A stretch of 64,000 bases of DNA from CAYRXM01 sp964449465 (GCA_964449465.1 CAYVBK010000015.1:43855-107854), one strand, 5' to 3'; positions 25,230 to 33,620 are shown, counted from the stretch's first letter. The notes: generated from the sequence alone by a model not told the origin. Numbers and translations: made by a program.

Positions 25230-26427
25230 AATCATCCAGATCAAAATACTGTTGGGCGTTTTGCCCCAAAAGGCAGCGCAGCACTGTTACAGCATCCTGC
25301 TCATCCAACTCGTTGTGAGCCACCATCTCGGCCAGCATCGCCGCCAGATGCTCGCGGGCGATCCAGGCCTGGGCGCAGATCATCTCGATGACGACGGCCC
25401 CGCCACTGATGCCCAACAGCCGGTTCCAGGGCAAGCCTTGAATCCAGGTTTTCAGCACATGGCAGGCCAGAAACGGCGTCGTGCGCCACAGGTCGCCTAC
25501 CCCCAGCATCAGGTGAGGCCGGCGGCATGCCAGCGACATAAGAGGGAACGGGTCGCCGCCCCGATAGAGAGCCACCAGGCGCGCCTGCGGATAGGCATCC
25601 AGCCAGGCAGCCAGGCGTTCGATCTGTGCCGGCTGGCTCACCTGAACCATCAGCGGGCGATCGGCGCCGGACAGGGCGGACATGAGGCGGTGCAGCAAAT
25701 AGCTCGACAGGGCTGGTTCGGCGGCCGCGTTGTCCGATTCGCGCCCCAACAGCCGCCCCAAAGCCCATTGCGCCTGGATCGGCGCCAGCATGACCGCGTC
25801 GGGCAGACGAGCGAGGGTAAAAGCCAGACAGCCCTGCTCGACGTTGCGGCTGACGACCTGCCGCAGCAATTCTTCCAATTGCCCCAGATTGGTGCAAGAG
25901 CCGTCTGGCCCCAAATCAGCCCGTTCGGTCGGCCAGATCAGCGGCTCGATGTCGCTCAGCCAGTTTGTTCCCGGTGTGGCCTCGCCGACGGGCCGGGCCA
26001 CCAGCACGTGACGAATCTGTGCCTGCCGCAGCAGCAACTCGTACATCCCGGCCGCGCCAGATTTCCACAAATAGGCCGAGATGTCTTTCCACGTTCGCTC
26101 GTTGATCTCTTCAATGTGAAACAACTCCCACACAGCCCGCAAAACAGCGCGCCCCAGACCGGTGGCGCGCCAACCCGGCCAGCGGGCGGCAAAGAGATTC
26201 CATCGCTCCAGCGGCGGCGCATTGATCTGGCCGAGCAACTCTTGCTCTGATTCGCTCAGCCCCAATGCGGTGATCTGGTCGGCGGCGCAGGCCAGGAACC
26301 ACGAAAACAGGTCGTGTCGCTGTGTGGTGCGCGCACTCTCTGGCAGCAGGCGTTCATACACGTCAATGACCGGCGTCTGCTCGGCGGCTTCGAGCATGCG
26401 TTTGCTCAAATCGCGCGGTGTCTGCAT
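25228..26427 (-). CDS. Amidohydrolase-like protein lacking the metal motif
   Basis: A 399-residue cytoplasmic protein resembling amidohydrolase/uronate-isomerase-type TIM barrels. The N-terminus EQTPVIDVYERLLPESA occupies the position of the usual DxHxH motif but has no histidines. The last 110 residues (HLMLGVGDLWRTTPFLACHV, LPWNRLLGISGGAVVIEMIC, then LLGQNAQQYFDLD) follow the family ending, except that the Asp of the normal GSD-like motif is replaced in LGISGG. It is therefore probably catalytically inactive or changed in role. Its stop codon abuts octamer array 1. It lies 17 bp downstream of the SEC-C gene on the same strand. Confidence 0.6.
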   Translation of the reverse strand: MQTPRDLSKRMLEAAEQTPVIDVYERLLPESARTTQRHDLFSWFLACAADQITALGLSESEQELLGQINAPPLERWNLFAARWPGWRATGLGRAVLRAVWELFHIEEINERTWKDISAYLWKSGAAGMYELLLRQAQIRHVLVARPVGEATPGTNWLSDIEPLIWPTERADLGPDGSCTNLGQLEELLRQVVSRNVEQGCLAFTLARLPDAVMLAPIQAQWALGRLLGRESDNAAAEPALSSYLLHRLMSALSGADRPLMVQVSQPAQIERLAAWLDAYPQARLVALYRGGDPFPLMSLACRRPHLMLGVGDLWRTTPFLACHVLKTWIQGLPWNRLLGISGGAVVIEMICAQAWIAREHLAAMLAEMVAHNELDEQDAVTVLRCLLGQNAQQYFDLDD

Positions 26428-26444
26428 TCATCCTCTCCCACTGG

Positions 26445-27299
26445 TCAGGTCAGTTTGATTTTGCTCTGTCCCCAGTTGACGATCCGGCGCAGGGTTTGGC
26501 CGCTCAATTTTTTGGCCGAAGGATCCTGGGCGGCTACGGCCGGCCGGCCTTCGCGATCGGCATAATCGAGGGCATAGTGGGTGAGCAAATAAGCGCGGTG
26601 GCGCAAAAATTCGGCCATGTCCGTGTCGGGATGATCGGTCAGGTAGGCCTGGCGCGCTTGCTGGATGAATTGGAGCAATTTTTCTTGCTCTTCGGCTGGC
26701 AAGACGGCGGTGGCACCGGCCAGCCGCAACCGCGTCTCGCCCGGTGCCATCCATTCGGGCAGAGGCCGCGCCAACAGAATTTGCCCCGCCTGGCCGTGCT
26801 GCGCCGCCGCCGTGTCGTGAATGATCAGAGCGCGGTCAAGCAGCAGGTCGCGGATGTGGACGCAGCCCTGGTCGGGATCGGTCTGCTCCAGCACAAAGGC
26901 ACTGCCGGGCAGGCTGGCGATCCAGGCATCCAGGGTGACCGCCTCTGGCTCTTGCAGCGTGTTGGCCACCTCGTCGCGATATACCTCGATCAGACGGCGG
27001 CCGCGCGTCCGCAGAGTGTAATCGTGGGCAAACCAGTCAAAAAAGCGCAGCGACTCGTCTACGCTCATCTGATGGATGGTTTGGGCGGTATAGCGATCTT
27101 GCCAGAACAGCCCCAACCCTGCGGCCACATCCTGGACAAATTCGGGTTCGCGGGCAAAGCCGATCAGGGCGGCGCGCATATCGGACGCGGCGCGCTCCCA
27201 GGTCATTCGCTCGGCCTGCTCAGCCTTGTCACGGGCCATACAACAACTTTTGTATTTTTTGCCGCTGCCACACGGGCAGAGATCGTTTCGTCCGGGCAT
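26445..27299 (-). CDS. SEC-C motif protein
   Basis: A 284-residue protein starting with a SecA-type C-terminal zinc motif, MPGRNDLCPCGSGKKYKSCC (CxCx8CC). The rest is predominantly alpha-helical with no clear enzyme motif (WFAHDYTLRTRGRRLIEVYR, HIRDLLLDRALIIHDTAAA). Free-standing SEC-C proteins are common and mostly uncharacterised. The frame extends to 27344 but ATG 27299 has GAAAGGATACCCGT directly upstream and starts at the zinc motif. It is divergent from parA and transcribed ahead of the amidohydrolase-like gene. Confidence 0.8.
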   Translation of the reverse strand: MPGRNDLCPCGSGKKYKSCCMARDKAEQAERMTWERAASDMRAALIGFAREPEFVQDVAAGLGLFWQDRYTAQTIHQMSVDESLRFFDWFAHDYTLRTRGRRLIEVYRDEVANTLQEPEAVTLDAWIASLPGSAFVLEQTDPDQGCVHIRDLLLDRALIIHDTAAAQHGQAGQILLARPLPEWMAPGETRLRLAGATAVLPAEEQEKLLQFIQQARQAYLTDHPDTDMAEFLRHRAYLLTHYALDYADREGRPAVAAQDPSAKKLSGQTLRRIVNWGQSKIKLT

Positions 27300-27356
27300 A
27301 CGGGTATCCTTTCTATGGTCAAATGCACTTGTGGTCGAATGCACTTGTTTTGTCTC

Positions 27357-27364
27357 AGTATACC
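27357..27364 (+). promoter_or_regulatory. Single AGTATACC octamer upstream of parA
   Basis: Matches the AGTAYACY unit of the two flanking arrays and lies about 26 bp before the predicted parA -35 region. It may be an operator for autoregulation by the ribbon-helix-helix protein, although a single site can occur by chance. Confidence 0.35.
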
Positions 27365-27389
27365 TTACATTGACCTGTTTGGCAACCAG

Positions 27390-27418
27390 TTTTCATAAAT
27401 CAAAAGGCATGATATAAT
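27390..27418 (+). promoter_or_regulatory. Predicted parA promoter with extended -10
   Basis: TGATATAAT gives an extended -10 (TATAAT at 27413-27418). The -35 is weak (TTTTCA, 27390-27395) at 17-nt spacing. Transcription would begin near 27425, with GGAGAAGTC before ATG 27447. Confidence 0.55.
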
Positions 27419-27446
27419 TCTCCAGTTCATTCTGAATGGAGAAGTC

Positions 27447-28196
27447 ATGCCTCGTGTGATCGCCATTGCCAATCAAAAGGGCGGTGTGGGCAAAACCACC
27501 ACCACCCTGAACCTGGGCGCAGCCCTGGCCGAGCGCGGCCGCACCGTGCTGCTGGTTGACCTGGACCCGCAAAGCTCGCTCACCATCGCCTGCGGCCTGG
27601 ATGCCGAGGGTCGCAGCATGCACGAGGTGTTGGGCAGCGCGACGGTCGGCAGCAAAACCGTGCGCGATATCACCTGCCCGGTGGCGACTCGACTGTTCTT
27701 GGCTCCGTCTGACATTGCTCTATCACGCAGCGAGGCCGGCCTGATCGTGCGCATGGGGCGCGAGGCGGTACTCAAAGAGGCACTGGCCCCGGTGCGGGCC
27801 GACTATGTGCTGATTGACTGCCTGCCCAGCCTGGGCATTCTCACCATCAATGCATTGGTGGCCGCGCATGGGGTGCTGATTCCCACCCAATGCGAGTACC
27901 TGGCCCTGCGCGGCATTGCCTTGTTTTATCAAACGCTGCACGAGGTGCGCCGCCTTAACCCCGACCTGAGCGTGCGAGGCATTTTGCCCACTTTTTATGA
28001 CAGTCGCCTGGTGCATGCTCGCGAGGTGTTGGAGGCCATGAAGAACAAGGGACTGCCGGTGCTGCCCGTCACAGTAGGACGGTCGGTGCGCTTTGCCGAA
28101 GCAGCCCTGGCCGGGGCGAGCATCCTGGCGTATGACCGGAACAATCCGGGTGCCGAAGCGTATCGTCAACTGGCCGAGGTGATTGATGAGTCCTAA
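27447..28196 (+). CDS. parA: ParA/Soj-type partition ATPase
   Basis: A 249-residue deviant Walker ATPase. The P-loop is QKGGVGKTTTTLNLGAAL (residues 8-25), with the signature Lys in KGGVGKT. DLDPQSSL is the A' motif and YVLIDCLPSLGILTINAL the Walker B region. The lack of an N-terminal HTH and the small size match type Ib/chromosomal ParA. ParA polymerises or binds DNA non-specifically and moves a centromere-bound partner. The partner here is probably the ribbon-helix-helix protein whose gene overlaps its 3' end by 11 bp. No parB, replication gene or rRNA is nearby, so this looks like an orphan or cargo-positioning pair rather than the main chromosomal parABS. Confidence 0.9.
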   Translation: MPRVIAIANQKGGVGKTTTTLNLGAALAERGRTVLLVDLDPQSSLTIACGLDAEGRSMHEVLGSATVGSKTVRDITCPVATRLFLAPSDIALSRSEAGLIVRMGREAVLKEALAPVRADYVLIDCLPSLGILTINALVAAHGVLIPTQCEYLALRGIALFYQTLHEVRRLNPDLSVRGILPTFYDSRLVHAREVLEAMKNKGLPVLPVTVGRSVRFAEAALAGASILAYDRNNPGAEAYRQLAEVIDES

Positions 28197-28476
28197 AAAA
28201 CGCCCTGTTTTGACCGGCGAAGCAATGGACGATTTGTTTGCCCCCACCGGGTCAGCCCGTTCGCCGTCGCCATATGACCAGAAATTTGCCCGCCACACCT
28301 ACCGCATCAGCGACGACCTGCACCTCAAGCTGACGCAGATCGCCCAGGAAAAGGGGGTCGGGCTGAATGACCTGGTGCGCTATATTTTTCAAACTTTTGT
28401 GCGACAATATGAGGCCGATCAGGTAGACCTGCCGGTGCGCGAATATGTGGTGACTCGCTCGCGGCTGAGCGATTGA
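28186..28476 (+). CDS. Ribbon-helix-helix DNA-binding protein, ParA partner
   Basis: A 96-residue basic protein. A flexible N-terminus (about 35 residues) precedes a ribbon-helix-helix fold: strand RHTYRISDD, helix LHLKLTQIAQEKG, turn VGLNDL, helix VRYIFQTFVRQYE. Small RHH partners of ParA (ParG, omega) bind short direct and inverted repeats and control their own operon. ATG 28186 overlaps the parA frame; a TTG at 28183 is less likely. Four AGTAYACY octamers begin within its stop codon (28476) and four more lie 3 kb away, which are its probable binding sites. No biochemical family was confirmed beyond the fold. Confidence 0.78.
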   Translation: MSPKKRPVLTGEAMDDLFAPTGSARSPSPYDQKFARHTYRISDDLHLKLTQIAQEKGVGLNDLVRYIFQTFVRQYEADQVDLPVREYVVTRSRLSD

Positions 28477-28517
28477 GTATACCATCAGTACACTATGAGT
28501 ATACTATTCAGTTTACC
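28476..28517. promoter_or_regulatory. Octamer array 2 (four AGTAYACY sites), candidate parS-like site
   Basis: AGTATACC (28476-28483), AGTACACT (28487-28494), AGTATACT (28498-28505) and AGTTTACC (28510-28517), all in the same orientation, starts 11, 11 and 12 bp apart. The array begins at the last base of the RHH stop codon. It mirrors array 1 at 25187-25229, in largely opposite orientation. Confidence 0.68.
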
Positions 28518-28568
28518 TGCTTGTGTGGAAAAGCTGGCCGTTACGTTTGAACATTGAAGGATGGATGG

Positions 28569-28940
28569 ATGAGTCAAGGGGTAGCCAGAAACGAGGAATG
28601 GAATCAGGTAGCCCACGAGGTGATTGACTATTTGCGGCCATTTGCGCCAGTGATTCTGCTGGGGTTGGAGAGCGCCAGCAGACAGTTGGGCAGGCCGATT
28701 GACCGCAAAGAGTTTGTCAACGCCAAATCGGTTTACGCGATTTTAAAGACATCGTTTGAGCGCGATGAAAGCGATCAGGGGCGACAAACCCTGGAGCAGT
28801 TTATCCGCGAACCGGCCCGTCACCACGACGCGCTGGTGACGCTGGTGGCACAGCGGGCGGCCCAGTCGCCGCAAGACCTGGGCCACAAGCTGGTGGCCAT
28901 CAGCAACCGCTGGCGAAGCGACAGGCGCGCCCTGCCGTGA
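28569..28940 (+). CDS. Hypothetical small helical protein
   Basis: A 123-residue protein with no recognised family. It is mostly helical: EWNQVAHEVIDYLRPFAPVI, LESASRQLGRPIDRKEFVNA, AILKTSFERDESDQGRQTLE, FIREPARHHDALVTLVAQRA. There are no membrane segments or cysteines. Starts at ATG 28569, after GAAGGATGG; the frame reaches a TTG at 28554. It lies 50 bp beyond octamer array 2 on the same strand as parA and may belong to that unit. It converges with the DegV gene, and a short palindrome CGGCTCAATGAGCCG overlaps the DegV stop. Confidence 0.6.
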   Translation: MSQGVARNEEWNQVAHEVIDYLRPFAPVILLGLESASRQLGRPIDRKEFVNAKSVYAILKTSFERDESDQGRQTLEQFIREPARHHDALVTLVAQRAAQSPQDLGHKLVAISNRWRSDRRALP

Positions 28941-28961
28941 TGGGTGGATGACAAACCCGGC

Positions 28962-29816
28962 TCAATGAGCCGGCGAGCTACTCACCGGGCAGGCAGCGAT
29001 GCCCAAAAAGCCCGGCCCCACATGCGTCCCGATGACCGGCCCCACCTCGCTGATGTACAAAGAGACGCAGTTGAGCAGCAGACGAGCCTGATCGGCCAGT
29101 TCGGCCGCTTCTTGAGGGGCCTGGATGTGCGCCACAGCCACGCGAGCCGGGGCCGGCCCAATTCGCTGCACCACCTCATCTAATACCCGCTTTTTGGCCC
29201 GGGCGCTGGAACGGGCCTTGTCTAGCGGCTCGATTTTGCCCTCGTTCATGTACAAAATGGGCTTGATGTTGAGCAGCGTGCCGAGCAAACGGGTGGCGCC
29301 GTTGATCCGACCCCCCTTGTGCAAATACGCCAGATTTTCCACCATAAACACTGCTGTGCTTTGAGCGATCATGCGATCCAACAGAGCCAGCACCTGGGCG
29401 CGGCTCTGCCCGGCGGCGATGGCCTCGCCGGCCTCGATCACCATCAGCAGCAGGCCGATGGCCGAAGTGCGCGAGTCTACCACCGAAATCAGATGGGGCG
29501 CCACAGCCTGCGCCGCCGACATGGCATTGGGTATCGTGCCACTCAGCCCAGCCGAGATGTGCAGCGAAATGACCTCGTCGCCGTTGCGGGTCAACTGATC
29601 GTACAATTGCACAAACTCGCCTACGGCCGGCTGTGAGGTGGTGGGCGCCGTTTCAACGCGACCGAGCAGGTTGAAAAATTCGGCCTGGGTGATGCCGCCC
29701 ATCTCGTCGTAAGCCTGATCTTCGATGATAACTTTTAGCGATACTTGATGCACATTGTATTTCCATTTAATGTCGTCCGGCAAATATGCCGTGCTGTCTG
29801 TCACCAGGTGAATCAT
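28962..29816 (-). CDS. DegV family fatty-acid-binding protein
   Basis: A 284-residue DegV protein. The N-terminus IHLVTDSTAYLPDDI is the family signature. TTSQPAVGEFVQLYDQL and VISLHISAGLSGTIPNAMSA follow, with the Ser in SAGLSGT contacting the fatty-acid carboxylate. LAYLHKGGRINGATRLLGTL and LNIKPILYMNEGKIEPL form the second domain. DegV (FakB-like) proteins present fatty acids to a FakA kinase; no fakA is in the window. TGGAGGAGGTCCTGGT precedes ATG 29816. It is a single gene, divergent from the homoserine dehydrogenase. Confidence 0.92.
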   Translation of the reverse strand: MIHLVTDSTAYLPDDIKWKYNVHQVSLKVIIEDQAYDEMGGITQAEFFNLLGRVETAPTTSQPAVGEFVQLYDQLTRNGDEVISLHISAGLSGTIPNAMSAAQAVAPHLISVVDSRTSAIGLLLMVIEAGEAIAAGQSRAQVLALLDRMIAQSTAVFMVENLAYLHKGGRINGATRLLGTLLNIKPILYMNEGKIEPLDKARSSARAKKRVLDEVVQRIGPAPARVAVAHIQAPQEAAELADQARLLLNCVSLYISEVGPVIGTHVGPGFLGIAACPVSSSPAH

Positions 29817-29920
29817 ACCAGGACCTCCTCCAAAAAATTCTGACGTAGACTGGTAAATAAAACACCACAGGTATCATTTGGTTTCTGGTTGAGACGTGTC
29901 TTGATGCGCAAGGAGATGTG

Positions 29921-30952
29921 ATGAAACAAGTCAGGTTGATTTTGGTGGGTTTGGGCAACATCGGTTGGCGATTTTTGTCCATCCTCGACCGTAAAGCAGC
30001 GCAGTTATCTGAGGGGAGTGACCTGTCGTTTAGTCTGGTAGGCGTGGCCGATAGCCGGGGAGCGGCGGTGTGCGCCGATGGGCTAGACATGGCCGCGTTG
30101 GTGCGCCTCAAGAAGGAACGGCGCAGCGCGGCCGAGATGCCGGGCGTGGGCCGGCCGGGCCTGTCGGCGGTGGAACTGGTGCGCAGCCTGGCCGCCGATG
30201 TGCTGTGTGAGGCCTCGCCGGTCAGCTTGAGCGACGGCGAGCCGGGCCTGAGTTGTATGCGGACGGCGTTGAACCGGGACATGCACGTGGTCACAACCAA
30301 CAAGGGACCGCTGGTGCTGGCCTATTCCGAGCTGATCGGTCTGGCGCGGCAAAAGGGCCTGAGCCTGCGCTTTTCGGGGACGGTGGGCGGCGGATTGCCG
30401 GCGATCAATCTGGGGCAGCGTGACCTGGCCGGGGCAACCATCGAGCAGATCGAAGCCTTGCCCAACCTGACCACCAGTTTTATCCTGGCGCAGATGGCGC
30501 AAGGGTTGACCTATGACCAGGCGGTAGCGGCCGCGCAGGCGCAAGGCTGCGCCGAAGCCGATCCCTCGCTGGATGTGGAGGGGTGGGACGCCGCCAACAA
30601 GCTGGTTATTCTGGCGCAGAGCGTATTGGGCATCCCTGCCGGCCTGTCGGATGTGCAGGTGCAGGGCATCACCAAAATCACACTGGCCGACCTGGAACGG
30701 GCGCGCGCCGATGGCCGAATGATCAAGCTGGTGGCCTCGGCAGTGCGGCAGGCCGATGGCCGCTATACCCTGTCGGTGGCGCCGGTTGCGCTGCCGGGCG
30801 ATCATCCGCTGGCGCAGTTGAGCGGGCAGCAAATGGGCATTGTGTATCATACCGATATTTATGGTGTGATCAGTGCGGCGATCCAAGAGCCAGAGCCGAT
30901 CCCGTCGGCGGCGGCGATGCTGCGCGATCTGTTGAGCATTTACGCCGATTGA
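29921..30952 (+). CDS. hom: Homoserine dehydrogenase
   Basis: A 343-residue enzyme with an NAD-binding N-terminus (LILVGLGNIGWRFLSIL), the dinucleotide/substrate region TTNKGPLVLAYSEL and the catalytic signature EADPSLDVEGWDAANKLVIL carrying the Asp/Lys pair. It reduces aspartate semialdehyde to homoserine on the threonine/methionine route. It lacks an aspartokinase domain and an ACT domain, so it is the short single-function form. AAGGAGATGTG precedes ATG 29921; a GTG directly before it is less likely. The DUF58 gene starts 33 bp downstream, probably co-transcribed although functionally unrelated. Confidence 0.9.
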   Translation: MKQVRLILVGLGNIGWRFLSILDRKAAQLSEGSDLSFSLVGVADSRGAAVCADGLDMAALVRLKKERRSAAEMPGVGRPGLSAVELVRSLAADVLCEASPVSLSDGEPGLSCMRTALNRDMHVVTTNKGPLVLAYSELIGLARQKGLSLRFSGTVGGGLPAINLGQRDLAGATIEQIEALPNLTTSFILAQMAQGLTYDQAVAAAQAQGCAEADPSLDVEGWDAANKLVILAQSVLGIPAGLSDVQVQGITKITLADLERARADGRMIKLVASAVRQADGRYTLSVAPVALPGDHPLAQLSGQQMGIVYHTDIYGVISAAIQEPEPIPSAAAMLRDLLSIYAD

Positions 30953-30985
30953 GCCGGTCGAAATCGGCGGATGGAAAGGTAAACG

Positions 30986-31897
30986 GTGAACGACGCCGAT
31001 ATCTGGTTTGATGAACGGTTTTTGCGCAAAATCGAGCGATTGTCGCTAGTGGTGCATCAGCGGCGGGCCGGGCAGATCAAGGGCGAGCGACGTTCGACCC
31101 TGCGCGGCGCTTCGGTCGAGTTTGCCGATTATCGCGATTATGTCAAGGGTGATGATCTGCGGCGGGTGGACTGGAATATCTATGCCCGGCTGGAGCGGCC
31201 TTTTATCAAGCTGTTTGAAGAAGAGCAAGACCTGACCGTGCATGTGTTGCTGGATGCCAGCCGTTCGATGAATTGGGGCGGATCGGGCCAGGACGATCCG
31301 CTCAACAAGTGGGTCTATGCCCGACGGACGGCGGCGGCGCTGGGTTATATGGCCTTGAGCAGTGGGGATCGGCTGCGGCTGGCCATACTCAACGAGGCGC
31401 GCAAGGGGTTTGGGCCGGCGCGAGGCAAGGGTCAGATACTGCCGCTGCTGCGCTTTTTGTCCGATCAGCCGGCCGCCGGCGTGACGAATTTGAACACGGC
31501 ATTGCGCAACGATGCTTTGCGCGCCTCGACGGCAGGACGGGCCGGCCTGGTGATTTTGATCAGCGACATGTTTTCGCCGCAGGGCTATCAAGATGGCCTG
31601 AGCGCGCTGCTGTCACGCGGTCACGAGGGGATTTTGCTGCACATCCTGTCGCCCGAAGAGGCCGATCCGCCGTTGAGTGGCGACTTGAAGCTGGTAGATG
31701 TCGAATCGGGGCATATCCAGGAAGTGACCATTGATGCGGTGATGCAGCAGTTGTACCGCCGCCGCCTGACCGCCTGGCAGGACGAGATCGGCCGATGGTG
31801 CGGGCAGCGCGGCGTGGCCTATGTCCCGATCAATACAGCGCAGCCTTTTGACGAGTTGATTCTGGCGCACCTCCGCTCCAGGGGGCTGGTCAAATAG
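30986..31897 (+). CDS. DUF58 / VWA-like protein
   Basis: A 303-residue DUF58 protein: RRAGQIKGERRSTLRGASVE, then the DUF58 core FADYRDYVKGDDLRRVDWNI and a MIDAS-like DASRSMNWG. No membrane segments are present, unlike many DUF58 proteins. Starts at GTG 30986 after GGAAAGG. DUF58 proteins usually work with MoxR ATPases; the one in this window is 29 kb away at 1861. The gene ends 10 bp before the convergent FHA regulator. The exact function of this group is not established. Confidence 0.87.
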   Translation: MNDADIWFDERFLRKIERLSLVVHQRRAGQIKGERRSTLRGASVEFADYRDYVKGDDLRRVDWNIYARLERPFIKLFEEEQDLTVHVLLDASRSMNWGGSGQDDPLNKWVYARRTAAALGYMALSSGDRLRLAILNEARKGFGPARGKGQILPLLRFLSDQPAAGVTNLNTALRNDALRASTAGRAGLVILISDMFSPQGYQDGLSALLSRGHEGILLHILSPEEADPPLSGDLKLVDVESGHIQEVTIDAVMQQLYRRRLTAWQDEIGRWCGQRGVAYVPINTAQPFDELILAHLRSRGLVK

Positions 31898-31906
31898 GCG
31901 GCGCGA

Positions 31907-32566
31907 TCAAGCTGGCGGCTCGAATTTGAGGCCATGCCCGCGCACGGCAAAAATGTAGCGATAGGTGGAGTCTATTTCCATCAGCCGGCCGCGCAGACGA
32001 CGGATCAGCGAGTCGAGGGCATCGGCACTGACACCAGAGGGGTCCTCGTCGGGCCAGGCCAGGGCAATCAGCTCGTCGGACGTAAATACTCGCCCCGGCG
32101 ACCGGATCATCGCTTCCAACAGGGCAAATTGGGCGGTAGACAGCGGCGGGTCTAGCTCGACACCGGTCACCCAAACCCGGCGGGCCTGATGGTCAATTTG
32201 TACACCCGTTTTGTGCTGCAAGACCGGGGCAGTGGCTTCGCTGTCTACAAAGGTAAGTTGAAAGCGCGGGGCAATCTGGATGGTGTCGCCGTCTTGCAAC
32301 TGCACGGCCTCCGTCACCGGGCTGCCGTTGACAAACAGGCCGTTCTTGCTGCCCAAGTCGCTCAAGATGTAATGACCTTTTTCCCAGGTAATTTGGGCAT
32401 GATGGCGCGAAATCCAACGGTCCGAGATGACAATATCATTGTCGGCCTCACGACCGATGGTGATGGGGCTATGGCCCAACGGCCAGTGCGGTCCGGGTTG
32501 ACCTTCTTGTACCAGAATCAAGATCGCTTCGCTCGGTGGCGGAGATTTTGGATCGTCTTGTTTCAT
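31907..32566 (-). CDS. FHA domain fused to winged-helix (OmpR-type) DNA-binding domain
   Basis: A 219-residue fusion. Residues about 20-110 form an FHA phosphothreonine-binding domain with all key elements: ITIGREADNDIVISD, WISRHHAQI and LSDLGSKNGLFVNG. Residues about 120-218 form a winged helix like OmpR/PhoB output domains (STAQFALLEAMIRSPGRVFT, DALDSLIRRLRGRLMEID, IFAVRGHGLKF). This suggests a transcription factor whose activity depends on a phosphorylated partner. It is divergent from a Ser/Thr kinase gene 66 bp away, the obvious candidate. AGGAGACAAT precedes the ATG. Confidence 0.88.
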   Translation of the reverse strand: MKQDDPKSPPPSEAILILVQEGQPGPHWPLGHSPITIGREADNDIVISDRWISRHHAQITWEKGHYILSDLGSKNGLFVNGSPVTEAVQLQDGDTIQIAPRFQLTFVDSEATAPVLQHKTGVQIDHQARRVWVTGVELDPPLSTAQFALLEAMIRSPGRVFTSDELIALAWPDEDPSGVSADALDSLIRRLRGRLMEIDSTYRYIFAVRGHGLKFEPPA

Positions 32567-32632
32567 ATTGTCTCCTCAATAGTCGGATTTCTTGCAGAGG
32601 TTTTTTTGTTTATCGAACTGCCTGTTGACACA

Positions 32633-33595
32633 ATGTTGCATGAACGCTATCAGGTAATATCGCTGATCGGGCGGGGCGGCATGGGGGCGGTTTATTTGAC
32701 CCAAGACACCCGTTTGCCGGGCCGCCGTTGCGCCGTCAAAGAGATTGTTTTACCCGAAGGCATATCGCCGCAGGCCGAGGCGCAGGCACGGCAGCAGTTT
32801 CACCGCGAAGCCAATACCCTGGCCTGCCTCAGCCACCCCAACCTGCCGCAGGTCTCTGATTTTTTCTCAGAGGGTGAGCGCGATTACCTGGTGATGGATT
32901 ATGTGCCAGGCAGCGACCTGCTGCACATTGTCCGTGAGGCGCGGCGCAAAGGTCGTTTTTTGCCTGAAGCGCAGGTGTTGGGTTGGGTGGAGCAGTTGTG
33001 CGACGCCCTGGCTTTTTTGCATCGCCAGGACCCGCCCATTTTGCACCGCGACATCAAGCCCGAAAATATCAAGTTAACCCCCGAAGGCGACATCAAGCTG
33101 GTAGATTTTGGGCTGTCCAGGCCGCTGGATCCAGAGAGCAGCAGCACGCTGACCGGTCTGCGTGGCATGGGGTCGCTGCCCTATACCCCGCTGGAGCAGT
33201 ATGGCGATTCGGCCGACCATACCGACATGCGCTCAGACCTGTACGCGCTGGGCGCCACCCTGTACCATTTGCTCACCGGCACCCCGCCGCCCAGCGCCCA
33301 AGAAGTGTTTCTCAAGCCCGACAGCCTGGTGCTGCCCCGCCAACTCAACCCCGACATTTCGTCGGCTGTTCAAGACACCATTTTGGCAGCCATGTCGCCG
33401 CACCCGGCCGGACGGCCCGCTTCGGTAGAGGTGTGGCAACGGTTGCTGCGCTCCTCAACGCCTGCTGCTTTGCCTGCCGGCTCCCCAATCGCCCGGCAGC
33501 AAGTCTGGCAAGAAATCTGGCAGGAGAACGGGTGGCTGATCGGCATCGCCGCGCTGCTGACCGCCCTGGTGTTGTATTGGACACTGGCGCATTGA
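32633..33595 (+). CDS. Membrane-anchored Ser/Thr protein kinase (PknB-like, no PASTA)
   Basis: A 320-residue kinase: glycine loop IGRGGMGAVYL, ATP-binding Lys in CAVKEIVL, catalytic loop LHRDIKPENI with Asp140, DFGLSRP, and a P+1 region GSLPYTPLEQYG. One transmembrane helix ends the protein (WLIGIAALLTALVLYWTL), with a short tail and no sensor domain. The open frame begins at 32189 inside the FHA gene; ATG 32633 is the first start that gives the kinase fold and is preferred, although no strong ribosome site is visible. It is divergent from the FHA-winged-helix gene, so a phosphorylation partnership is plausible. Confidence 0.88.
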   Translation: MLHERYQVISLIGRGGMGAVYLTQDTRLPGRRCAVKEIVLPEGISPQAEAQARQQFHREANTLACLSHPNLPQVSDFFSEGERDYLVMDYVPGSDLLHIVREARRKGRFLPEAQVLGWVEQLCDALAFLHRQDPPILHRDIKPENIKLTPEGDIKLVDFGLSRPLDPESSSTLTGLRGMGSLPYTPLEQYGDSADHTDMRSDLYALGATLYHLLTGTPPPSAQEVFLKPDSLVLPRQLNPDISSAVQDTILAAMSPHPAGRPASVEVWQRLLRSSTPAALPAGSPIARQQVWQEIWQENGWLIGIAALLTALVLYWTLAH

Positions 33596-33620
33596 TCGCC
33601 GCATCGAGGCCGGCACCAGG

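Noticed and set aside
32189..32632. Upstream 148 codons of the kinase frame
   Set aside because: They overlap the FHA-winged-helix gene in antisense and show no domain; the kinase fold begins at ATG 32633.
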